Shown in pieces: positions 36,229-47,228 of a DNA stretch of 64,000 bases. Each line of letters starts with the position of its first letter. Position 1 is the first letter of the stretch. Both the position numbers and the translations under genes were made by a program. Origin of the DNA: Clavaria fumosa (Eukaryota; Basidiomycota; Agaricomycetes; Agaricales; Clavariaceae); NCBI GenBank assembly GCA_951802425.1, contig OX637796.1, forward strand, positions 3,410,001 to 3,474,000, written 5' to 3'. The notes beneath the pieces were generated by a model that saw nothing but the letters and a program-made list of their open reading frames with translations, did no database searches and was not told the DNA's origin.

Positions 36229-39200
36229 CTTTCACCATTGGTGCACCTGGATAGTCCAACATAAAGCTGTCCATGGGAGAAGACTGGGGTCCTGAGGTCA
36301 AGCCCAACATGTTTAACTGACTGTCCCTGAGACTTATTGATGGTCATGGCAAATGCAAGGCAAACAGGGAATTGGCAATGCCTGAGTTTGATGGGCAATT
36401 GCTCATTTGAGGGTCCCAGGATGACCCTTGGAATGAAGGTGGTCTGACCTGCATGGCCCCCTCCCAGTATGCGACACTCAAGGACACACTGACTCATCCT
36501 TACCAAAATCAAATGGGTGCCATTGCAAAGACCATTTGTAGTGTCCAGATTTCGTAGGAGCATGAGTGGGCAACCCTTCTTCAAGGCTAAATGAGCCAAA
36601 GGCAATCCTGAGGATTTGATAGAGTTCAAGAATTCAACTGGGTATGGATCAAAGTTTGCATCTGCTCCTCTCTCCATGTTGACAGAGTCAGCACTGTGGT
36701 AGACCTTCTCCTCCCCTGGAAATTTAGCCAGTATCTCCTTGTTGAGATCATCAACATCATCATTTTTGCAGGAGAGAATGGTTCTATCCAGATAGTAATT
36801 GTCAGGCTTGTTTGCTGCCTGAATACCTGGGTACAATGCTTCAATGAGAGTATGTACTGTTGGACCACAGTGCATATGTTGTGGTAGTGTGACCATCCCA
36901 TTAGCATGGTTTGCCTGTCCTGACCCAACCTCAAGCAACCAATTTGCAAACTGCTCACTCCCAGGATCCCTCTCTAACCTCATGTTTTGCCTAAGATGAT
37001 GGACCTCAATTTTATCCCAAAGAGATGACCTGCGCAGTGATGCACTTATGATCTGACCCCTTGTTCCATGTGGGACCACAGGCATTGTTTGTCTAAAATC
37101 TCCACCAAAAAGCACAGTTATGCCTCCAAAGGTGCTGTTATTGTTGAGAACATCTTGGAGTGTATGATCAGCTGCCTCAACACAATGCTTGTGCTGCATA
37201 GGCACCTCATCCCAGATGATGATGTCAGTGCTCTTGAGCACTTCATGAAGGTTGGTCCCCTTCCTAATTTTGCAGAATGATTTATCATCAACTGGGATTG
37301 GGATGTGGAAGCATGAGTGTGAGGTACGCCCTCCAGGAAAGAGAAGAGAGGAGATCCCTGAAGAGCCAACACAAAGTGCAACTTTACTCCTGGCTCTAAT
37401 AGCAGCAGCAACAGCATTGCATACATATGTCTTACCCCCACCACCTGCACTGTGCAGGAAGAGACACTTGCCCAATTTCTGATCAACAGAGGTCATTACA
37501 GCATGGAATGCTGTCCTTTGCTCATTGTTAAATGCAGCCAGGCATGTAGTCATAATTTCAGCCTGTTCCTCTGGATTATAGTCTAAGTGCTCTTGAAGCA
37601 GAGCATTTCCACCCATTGCACCCCATTCTCTTACAATCTGTGGCATTGAAGGGAAGTCAGAAAGACTCTTGCCAGATCTGAGCAACAATCTGTTCAGCAG
37701 GTAAAGTCCATAATCAAAGACATCTGCAGGTGAAGGTTGAGGAATGTCAGGATATATTTGAGGGATCCTGTGTGCTAAGTCACTACAGATGCCTTCCCTA
37801 AACTGTTGCCACAATGCCTCTGGAAGTGTGGGATGACAATGAAGAATTATGGTGGCAAACAGGGACCAAAGTTGGGAACCCAATTGCATCTCAGAAGCTT
37901 CCCACAAGCACTGTATCCACTCATTGTCATCCTCAAGCAGACCTCTTGCCAGGCATGCAGCTTTAAATGTAGCATGGACATCACCATTGACAGTGCACAG
38001 CTCCTCAAATGACTTGGCACCTTTGACTATAGTGAGGAGAGTGTGAAGGTAGAATCTTTCTCCTGCAGCTGGTGAAGCAAAGTACATTCTCCCAATTGCA
38101 AATCCTTTCTTCCTGGGAGTCCACTTCTTGGCTGATTTGTTCCAAGTGAACTTCTGAGGAAACTCTTGGTAAGTTATCTCTCTTGCAATTGGATACTGCT
38201 CATTGGCCACAAAGAATTCTGTGAGTGAAGTCTTCTTTGAGCTACCTCTTTCTATAACATCATCCAAGTTGTCATCTGGATTGAAGTATACCATTTGTTG
38301 ATCAGGGAGATGAACAGGCAAATGATAGACAGTGGGTTGCTCAAAATGCATTCCAAATTCAAACAGATGCCAGCAAGCTTCAACTGGGCCTATATAGCAA
38401 GACTCCAGGTATTGGCTGACTTCATCATTTCCATGGAGGTGCAAGGAAGTCCTATCATTGCCCTTGTAGACATACTTGTGGACATAGGCAATTGATTTGA
38501 TTGAGACACAGACTTCAACATTGATGTGACACCCACATTCAACCAATAATTGTGGATTGTGAGGAACCACCCAGCGATTGTCAAAAACAAAGCCATTTTT
38601 TTCAAATGTATGACCATTATTAGGCCTTGCATAGAGGGGATATCCATTCTCATCCATGGTTGTCTCCTCACAGAATGCTCTTGGATAGTTCTTACTGCAT
38701 TTACCATCTACCATGCAGGGTGCTCTGGGATAGCCAGGACCACAGGGACCATGAAGCATGTGGCTGGTTACCATTTGATGGAGCTCAGGATGGATTAGTG
38801 GATCAGGTAGCTGGGCTGAGATGATGGAATCCACATCTTGAACAGTTCTTATCTTGTGAGCTTCTTCCAGGAAAATAAGGACATGAGTATGTGGAAGGTT
38901 GCACTTCTGGAACTCAATTACATACACAATAGCAAGCAGTCCACCAAAGTAACCCTTCATTATCTTGATTACAATGCCTCTCTTTTGCTCAAAGACACGT
39001 GCAATTATATCAGGATGATCTGATGGACCTTGACAATGTGTCCTGCCCCTATCATCTGGTGCATCATCAGCCAAGAGATTTTCAGTGATCTCTGGCCATT
39101 TTGGGTTTGCTGTCATTGTCAAGAATAAATCTGGTTTCCTTGCATAATGACAGATGGCCATTGAGTCCTGGAAGAGTTGATACATATGTCTTGGGCTCCC

Positions 39201-40643
39201 TAAGTGTGAGGAGGGCAGTATGACACACTGCCCTTGCTCTGCCATGTCAGCCTGATGATCCTCATTTGTTGCAGCATAACGCAACCCTGAGTACAAATCA
39301 GCTCTGAGCTCCTTCTGATTCAATCTGATCCAGGTGAGGGCACTCTGTTCTGTTGAGGCCCAAGCATCCACCACATATTGTTGGAGAAGCTTTCCACCTC
39401 TAAAAATTGTAGCTGCCTCTGTTATCCTGTAATGTAGTCGATAAGCATAGTAGCACTGTTGGCTGACTTTATGGCTCCTGGCAGCATTTTCAGGTCCTAT
39501 AGCAATGGGGATATTAGGGTGCCAGCCCTCTTCACCTCTTGGGAAAAGCAAAACATAATGAAGTGGTGCATAACTTGGATGAAGGTGGCTAATTCTTCTT
39601 AGCCCCCCTCCTTGGAGGCACAGCACAATATCCCTGTGCTCACTTCTATCCTCTGTAGCATCTCCAGGAATCACAGCTGCAATCTTCTCAACTGTGGGGA
39701 GGTTGTACCTCCTCCTGTCTGCATCCCTATCCATATGAAGCCTTACAGAAATCCTATGATGCTCCTCAGGTGGCTTCTCATTCATAATGGTGAATGCCTG
39801 CTTGTAGAGAGTCACATAAGGATTTATCTCATGTAGCATGGCCTGAAGCTCAGAAATAATTTCTCTATTGAGGTTCTGATTGTTTTGCCCTCTGAGCTCA
39901 AGCTGCTCTGCAGGATCAAAAATATACAGTTGGGCAAATTTTGGCACAGTCCCCTCAGGGGGGAGCAGGGCTCCTGTTTCATGGTGGAGCTCTCCACTGA
40001 TCTTGAAACAATATGGTCCAGTCCCACATGTGACTGACTGATCAATTTTGACACCAACAGAAGTAAATGCAAAAGCATTGTTATACTGGCAGATATTTTT
40101 TTTAAAATTGCTAGACAGAGGGCTCACACCACATAGGAGATTTCTCAGGCTAGCAGGTGGCTCAGGGATAGGAAGCAACTGAATTTGGCCTTGAAGGCAG
40201 CAAGAGCCAAATTTAGGATTGTTTCTTGTTGACTTTGTTAGCTTTTCAATGTCAAAATGCAAAGCATGGCAATGGGTGCATTCCACATTCATATGTCCAA
40301 GGGAGACCTTCTCCCTAGGCTCTGTATATGGCCATCTTCCAAGAGGCATGGCAAGTTGAACAGGATGAGCAATTTGTTGAACCTCAGCCTGCATCTGATG
40401 CCTGATGGCATTCTCTTCATTTTGTGCAGCTCTATATGCTGCTGCATCTCTCTCATCTTGTCTTCTTTGTGTTTGTTCCTGTTGAAGCTGATCTGCAGCA
40501 GCCTGTTCCCTCTCTCTCTGCCTTTGTACAGCTTCTGCAACAGCATTTTGACCTCTTTGCCTTCCTCTCCTTTGCTGTTGCACCTCAGCAATTTGCTGTT
40601 GATGGGCTGCCTGAGCTGCCCTCCTTTGATGATGTTGATACAT
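36229..40643 (-). pseudogene. Helitron Rep/PIF1-like helicase, intact except for the Gypsy-1 insertion in its last exon
   Basis: The frame is open for about 1470 codons from the ATG at 40643. The N-terminus is Gln/Arg-rich. The Rep part has the HUH motif in LPHTHVLIFLEE and the Tyr motif in YVHKYVYKGND. The helicase part shows Walker A HSAGGGGKT, Walker B IIWDEVPMQ, GGDFRQTMPVV, HLRQNMRL, and the late motifs MTINKSQGQS and HGQLYVGLSRCTNGE. There is no internal stop. At 36228 the frame runs into the Gypsy-1 LTR; the true C-terminus is at 27017-27106. Rep nicks and rejoins DNA and the helicase unwinds it for rolling-circle transposition. Confidence 0.93.
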
Positions 40644-43125
40644 GTGGAGTTCTCTGAGTGTGACTTGTGTGTTGGGTTATCATTCCCTTTGGAGATTGGG
40701 TTGGAGGAGAGTTGGTGCTTTATGAACCTGGTCTGGTCATTGACATGGTACAGGGAGATGTGGTTGTCTTCCCATCTTGTCAACTGGTGCACTTCAAGCT
40801 TCACTTTCAAGTATGTTGCACAGTTGTAATGCATGCAGACAAAGGGGGCAAGGATTGGGTCAAATATAGAAATGGCTGGAAAGATCACATGGTTGTTGAT
40901 ATTTGTTGAATACTGTACTACTTGTTGTTGAAGTTCCAACTCATGCCCCACCTTTCCCTGTTTCAAAGTTTGCATGTGTGCCCTCCATTTATTTGTGTTC
41001 TGTCACATTTCATTTTTAGTATCAGACTTCCCTGCCCACTTGAAGGCAGACCCCAGCAGAACATGCTTATGGGAGTGACAAAGAGACCAGCAAATGGATG
41101 GCAAACAAATGAAGTCATTCAGCACATGTGCACATTGATAGAACCAGCAGTAACAGGTCATGCCTCAATCCCAATTCCACTGCCTTTGTGATATTCAAAT
41201 CAATTCTTTAGTCCTAAAGTCTTACCCATGGTGAAATGAGTGCATTTGTGAGCCAGGACCTCTCCTTGCATGGGTTGAAAGTCACTGCCCAACTGTACTT
41301 CCTTTCCCTTCAGATAATCTCATCAAGGTGAGTGTTCAGGTTTACCAGCACAGTTACTGTCCTTGATAGTCTGTAGATGCTTGCACAAGAAATTGACACA
41401 GTTGAAAATGAACCCCTGGCAGTTGACAAAGCAAATACCTATGTCCTTGCTGTTTTGATCCCTAGCCACATCAGCCACACACCCATTCCCTTAGAACAGG
41501 CCTACTTTGGTAAAATACCAACTCCTTGATGTCCTCTTGTGTGTCCAAGACTGGCCTTCACATCCTGCTCTTCATTCTGTTCCTCACTCTTGCCCTCCAA
41601 TTCTCTCACCCACTCTGGAGAGAATTGTCAAAAATGGACTTCAATCATCCCATTGACTGCCAACAGAGCTATCCAGCACCTTGTGCATACTCCACACAAT
41701 ATTGCCCTTCCTGCCCTTCCTCTCATATCTGCCCTGCCTGCTCTTCCTGTGCTAGTGGCAGGCACTTTGACAGTCCAGGACCTGGATGTCAGGGATGTGG
41801 GGGATGCTGAGGAGCCTTGCAGGTTCAAGGCTACAATTTCAAACCTTCTCAAGGCATCCCGGCATGCTGTTCACCACTCCGCACATGATGTTTTAGAACA
41901 ATGGCATTCTGTAGCCTTTGCAGTCAGTGCATTTAGACCAGTGAGTGTTACCTTGGATAACACAGCTCATAACTCATTCAATGTCGAGTCATACCTCAAG
42001 AGCCAGGGTCCACAAAGTGACCTACTCCACAACCTTCATATGTGCATTTAGTTTTTAATATTCTTGAATTTTCTGCTGACAATAAAAACCAGGCAGGCTG
42101 CAGATCACCAAGTTGCACTGCCTGCTGGTCTTACCAATGCAGCAGTTATGAGAAATATAATCCAATACACACAAATTGCCCTGGCTATCTCATCCTCTTA
42201 GTGCCTCAGAATGGTGCCACACAATCCATCAACAAAGAGCTATTATTTTTGGTGAGTTAAGCTTTTATTATCCTTTTATGGGTTAATCTTTATCATTCAT
42301 TGGCCCAGTTGGGACAGTCACTTGGGTGGAAAGCCAAGTTCACTACTGGCAATAGAGAGAATAATGTGGAAGATCATCATGTGGGATGGACTACAAGGCT
42401 GAAGTAATTGAACTTCATGAGATGGGAGCAGCACTTGAGTGCAAAGGTGACATATTACAATTACAGGGTTGGTTTGTTACATGTGAGCATGTTCCACACT
42501 TATCCAGAGTTTGTCTACTCACTTCTTTGGTTCAGGTGATATACCAGACATATTATTCCCCCAAATTCAACCTACACTTCTTCCTAATGAAGGGGAGATG
42601 CCTGAGAAAGGCAATGAAGGATGTGCAAGGGGAAATGAGCATCAGGATCAAACCCAAGAAGAGATGGAGGAGATACAGGAGGGGGAAGAGGGAAATTAGG
42701 GGCAGACTGAGGAAGGGGCAGCACCTCAGGAAGCACAAGAGGCACAGGAGACAAAGTGAGTTGGCATTCTCAGGGAGGATGCCATTTACAAACAGATTTT
42801 GTAGCCATACTGGAGTTATCTCCATTGCTAGCATTGCCCTGGACTTTAGTATAAGTACTTGTAGATTAACACCCTAGCTAGTCAGTCTGAATATCAACCT
42901 CACTTACCTGCATCCTTCTGCTTATGCACTATCTGAACTCTATCTGCAAACCTGAAGTCTGAGACACTGATCCACAGAGGGTGTCATTTCAATATGTTCA
43001 CCAAGTCTCATCTGATCCCAAGTCCAACTCTGACCAAACCCCAGAATCTCCATCTTGCCCAGACTTCACCAATTTCACCTGGACTTAACTCTGTCTGACC
43101 TCCACAACATAGACATAACATTCTT
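40644..43125. other. CpG-poor sequence right of the Helitron helicase, unidentified
   Basis: Plus-strand segments look coding in patches: FKATISNLLKASRHAVHHSA to LLHNLHMC (about 41830-42045), TRQAADHQVALPAGLTNAAV (about 42090-42150), and a Glu/Gln-rich stretch NEGEMPEKGNEGCARGNEHQ (about 42583-42700). I find no known domain, and cannot decide between a second Helitron gene, a captured host fragment or another decayed element. The Helitron 5' end should be in or beyond this stretch. Confidence 0.35.
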
Positions 43126-44830
43126 CTTATATAGTAGGCTCATAGCTGCCTTAGTGAGTATCTTTTCTTCTATCCCATTTTCTTCTATGTCTTTGTACAG
43201 TGTGGTCATCATTTTTTTAAGGTCTAGGTCATTTCATATCTCTTCTTTTCTTCCATTGTCCATGATTTCCAGAACTCATATGATATTCCATCACATCCAG
43301 GCAACTTGCTACTCTTTGCTGGTTTTAACACTCTTCATACTTCATCTTCAGTTATCTCTTTTTCTAATATTTCAATTTCTTCATCTTCTAGTTTCTTGTC
43401 TACTAGTTCTAATATCTCATTTGCTTTTTCTCTTGTTTCATTCCATTCAGGTTTTGCTTGCAGCTTTTCATGATAGAGTGATGCTATCTCTGCCATCTCT
43501 TTTGTTTTAGTCTTAATTGACCCTTTGTCATTTTCTAATGCCATTATACATTCCATTCCTTTTTTAGTTTGTTTAAGCTGAACCAGTATTGTGTACACTT
43601 CTCACTCATACTCTGATACCATTGCTTCTGCTCTTTGTTTTAATTTCTCTAGGTTTGACTTTTCCAAGTCTCCTAGGTTGTTTCTTAACTGGTCTAATTC
43701 TTTGTCTTCTGTTCATTTGTATTGTTTTCCTGGTTTATCTCTTTTGTTAGTTCTTCCTTATGTTTCTTGTTTTCTTTTCTAAGTTTACTTTGTTCAATTG
43801 CTTCAATCTGTAGCTTTTCATTCATTCCAACCTATGTTTTCTGTGGATTGAGTATTTCTCTTTGTACTTCAACTTCCTGCTGTGGTTGTTCAGCTTCTTT
43901 CATTATTACTCTAGCTTTCTTTCTGAATCCTTCAAATTCAACTAGGTCTTCTTGTAATTTCCACATTCCATTTCCTATGAAAAGTTGGTCTTTTCTTCAT
44001 ATCTCAACCCATGCCACATCATGGTTGCTCAGCCTCACAGATGATAACATGTCCCATTTATATTATCTTTGTATAGTTCTTTATTAATGTAAATTCTATC
44101 TGTTCTTGATTTGCTTCCAGTCCCTTCTTGATAGAAGGTGTATTTGGGTCGGATAACCTCCAACCATCTAGTAGGTTGTACATCTTCTTCTTTATTTTGT
44201 TAAATTCTTTATGTACTTGCCAGTTATCCTGTCTATGTGGTATTTTGTCTATTGTGTCCTCAATAAAGTTGAAATCCCCAAGTATTGTAGGGTCTATCAT
44301 GTCTTTTTCTAGTTGTAACTTTTTCTTTAGAGCAATACTTGGTCCTTCACTTTGTTTGGTGCATAGATGTTTATTAGGTCTATTTGTTTCCTTCCATCCA
44401 TTCCATTTGCAGTTTTGACACTCTATTCTTGACCACTATGGAGCATTTCCACTCCATAGTACACCTTCTTTGTTCATACTCTTTCCATTCCTTATTATTT
44501 GTATTCTTGGGTTGTTCTTATTTAGTTCTTCTGTGAGTTCTGTATTGAGTCTTGTCTCTTGTATAGCTAGTATTGCTATTTTGTTTTTTCTTATTAACAT
44601 TGTGAGCATCTTATATTTTGTTTCATGGTCAGCAAATTGTCTTTCATGTACTGTATGTTCAACATTGCAATATATATTCCTTGTTTTTTTCCTAACTTTG
44701 ACCATTTTTTCTTCTCTTTTTTCTAAGTTCATTATTGTCTTCATGATCTGTTATTGTTTCACTTTGTGTTTCTTCATCATTGGCAGGGGTGTTCTTATTT
44801 TGTTCTCCTAGTTTTTTATCTTCCCTTCCA
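43126..44830 (-). pseudogene. degenerate LINE (non-LTR retrotransposon): endonuclease and start of RT
   Basis: Reading leftward, an AP-endonuclease domain shows KIAILAIQETRLN (about 44580) and LGDFNFIEDTIDKIPHRQDN (about 44280), followed by a long linker with EMAEIASLYHEKL (about 43490). The RT entry then reads KPAKSSKLPGCDGISYEFWK (about 43310) and ends after AAMSLLYKKN near 43130, where recognisable sequence stops. Frameshifts and several stops interrupt it. It is a fragment lacking most of the RT, so it cannot move. Confidence 0.8.
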
Positions 44831-45698
44831 ATGCTTATTGTTGGGTCATCTCACTTTGACTAGCCCTAAATGACTCATCCTGCCTGCTCTTGCTTGGATT
44901 ACCTCCAGCCCAAGCAGATGAGGCTGTGGCCCCCAGAGAGCTCACAGATATGTTTATACTGGCCACCTCTGGGCATGATCCAGCAGGCTCTACCTGCACC
45001 CCAGCATCACTGTCCTGGAACCTAAGTCCAAGGCAGCCTCTGGCAGTATTCAGATAGTTTCATTGTATATTCATAGTGGGTGGGTTGACTTAGCATTGTG
45101 CTAAGTTCAATTGCAAGTTCTTTACTTTGTCATGTTAATTTTCTTTCAATAGATTTATCTTATGTTCTAAGTCTTAGTGTTCTTTTGTGGTCTTTGGTCT
45201 GTTGTTTTCACTTGGGTTTTCTTGTTGGGTCTTGAGTATTTGATTCTTGAGTGGTTTGATCTTGGGTTGGTTAGGATATCTTGATTTAGTTTGAGTCTTG
45301 CATTGTTGAGTTGTTCTTAGGTTTTGTTGTGCTCTCACTTATATCTTAGGTTTTGTCATATTCTTGCTTATATCTTAGGTGTTGTCATACTCTTACTTTA
45401 GATTTTGTTGTACTTTTACTTTTATCTTTAGTGGTCTTACTAGTCTATTTTTCTTATTTTTACACAAATTTCCAGAGTAGTGGGCCTATTGTGTAATCTA
45501 CTCTTTTGTGTACTTTTGGCTTGTCTATGTATTTATATATAGAAAATATAAATATAAATGTCTCTTGTTTATGGGTGAGCATGGAGTGAAGAGGGGGAGC
45601 TTGGTCTGGGCTTGGGCTTTCTCCTTTTGTTGTCTTTGGGGGTTCCCTTCCCCAATGCCTGGGTTGATTGTAATGCCCTTTTTGCATGGTTGAACCAC
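44831..45698. other. T/G-rich low-complexity sequence
   Basis: From about 45060 to 45470 the plus strand is made of TTG, CTTGGG and TTTT units. Before that, a minus-strand patch may be the N-terminal end of the LINE frame. I see no gene. Confidence 0.5.
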
Positions 45699-45989
45699 TA
45701 TCAGACTGGGTCTCACACAACTTAAGCGTAAGGTCATGACAACAATACTAAGATAAGGGGAAAAGAGTACAAAAAAGGAAACAATGAAGTACTTATAGCA
45801 AGAGCCCCAGCACTTGCCAACTTTCCCATGCTTGGACCCTCGGATCATGTGATGCGCCCAGGCCCTAGGTCATGTGATCTTACGTGATTACATAATCCAA
45901 CTCAGCCACAGGTCATGTGACCTTCTAACAACCCTCCCCAGTTTCTCCATAACTCCTCTTTGGGATGGCTTATGTAAGTGATCCTAACA
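45699..45989 (-). repeat. solo LTR of the Gypsy-2 family
   Basis: 291 bp from TATCAGACTGGG to GATCCTAACA, flanked on both sides by ACCAC (45694-45698 and 45990-45994). The target duplication proves the family's LTR ends, which on the element strand are TGTTAG...CTGATA. Confidence 0.93.
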
Positions 45990-46157
45990 ACCACTCATAC
46001 CTCCAATGCTTGTGGTCATTGCCATTACAAAATTGACATGTGGAAGCACCTTTGGTTTCCCACCTTTGTGGTTCACTGTCAACCTCTGCCCATAACTGAC
46101 CCTTCCCTTTGAACAATGTCACTGCCTCCTTGTCATTATATCTGACCATAGCAAGGA
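45990..46157 (-). pseudogene. fragment with a zinc-knuckle-like motif between two inverted LTRs
   Basis: A minus-strand frame encodes VRYNDKEAVTLFKGKGQLW and then TCQFCNGNDHKHW, close to a CCHC knuckle (CxxCxxxxH) without the last Cys. It may be a remnant of a gag from another family. It is too short to classify. Confidence 0.35.
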
Positions 46158-46345
46158 TGTTAAGATTGCTTACATAAGCCATCCCAAAGAGGAGTTATGG
46201 AGAAACTGGGGAGGGTTGTTGGAAGGTCACATGACCTGTGGCTGGGTTGGATTATGTAATCATGTAAGATCACATGACCTGGGGCCTGGGCGCATCACAT
46301 GACCCAAGGGTCTGAGCATGGGAACACTGGCAAGTGCCAGGGCTG
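46158..46345 (+). repeat. partial Gypsy-2 LTR, inverted
   Basis: Starts TGTTAAGATTGCTT and follows the LTR (read TGTTAG...) to about CAAGTGCCAGGGCT, where it is cut. It lies inverted to the solo LTR 168 bp to its left. Confidence 0.8.
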
Positions 46346-46717
46346 TTATGGAACCAGATTTGCTACCTGTGAATAATAATATTTAAGTAAGGGAAACTGA
46401 AGTTAACCCTAATAGGAACCTCAAATATTATTACTAGGCAAGCTCAATGTCCCAATTGAGCTTCTGGTTGCACACCTTCCTGTAAACAGATACTAAGATA
46501 ACCTTAATATTGTCTACAAGGCATTGCTAATGTGGGCAGCAAATAGAAATATTCTATAGTGACTCAAGCATCAATATCTCAAACAAGGGTAATTGACCAA
46601 AGGATCCCCATAGTCATCTTGACTATTTCATCCTCCTACACCTTGCTTTAATATCCAAGCAACAATGAGATATTAAATACTTAGGTTTATTCATATGAAT
46701 ATTGTACTATGACAATA
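46346..46717. other. AT-rich spacer between LTR pieces
   Basis: About 370 bp, A/T-rich, without an open frame or motif I recognise. Confidence 0.5.
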
Positions 46718-46927
46718 TGTTAGGATCGCTTATGTAAGCCATCCCAAACTGCAGTTGTGGAGAAACTGGGGAGGGTTGTTGGAAGGTCACATGACCTGTG
46801 GCTGTGGTCAGATTACATAATCATAAGATCACATGACCTGGGCCTGGGCACATCACATGATCCGAGGGTCTGAGGGTCCGAGTGTGGGAAAGTCGGCAAG
46901 TCCCGAGGCTCTCGCTATATATACTGC
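46718..46927 (+). repeat. partial Gypsy-2 LTR (positions about 290 to 88), inverted, abutting copy A
   Basis: Runs from TGTTAGGATCGC to TATATATACTGC, where copy A begins at once. Its last five bases (ACTGC) correspond to LTR positions 92-88. Confidence 0.85.
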
Positions 46928-47217
46928 TATCAGACTGGGTCTCACACAACTTAAGCGTAAGGTCATGACGACAATACTAAGATAAGGGGAAAAGGGTACA
47001 AGAATGGAAAAGACGTAGTATATATAGCGAACGCTTCGGCATTTGCTGGCGTTCCCACGCTCGGACCTCTCGGATCACGTGATGCGCCCAGGCCCAGGTC
47101 ATGTGATCTTACAATTATGTAATCTGACCACAGCCACAGGTCATGTGACCTTCCAACAACCCTCCCCAGTTTCTCCACAACTGCACTTTGGGATGGCTTA
47201 CATAAGCGATCCTAACA
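46928..47217 (-). repeat. Gypsy-2 copy A 3' LTR
   Basis: 290 bp, TATCAG...CTAACA on the plus strand. Confidence 0.95.
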
Positions 47218-47228
47218 TCACCCCCCTC

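Larger units (their letters stand above)
26889..40643 (-). mobile_element. autonomous Helitron, interrupted by Gypsy-1 (5' end not located)
   Basis: The 3' end (left, because the element lies on the minus strand) has the standard Helitron signature: a 13-bp hairpin GTGGCATTGCCAC at 26903-26915, ten bases, then CTAG at 26889-26892, with a flanking T as expected for insertion between A and T. The Rep/helicase reading frame occupies 27017-27106 plus 36234-40643. Gypsy-1 splits the element at 27106/36229. The right (5') boundary must lie beyond 40643; I could not fix a TC terminus. The sequence is unusually poor in CpG. Confidence 0.85.
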
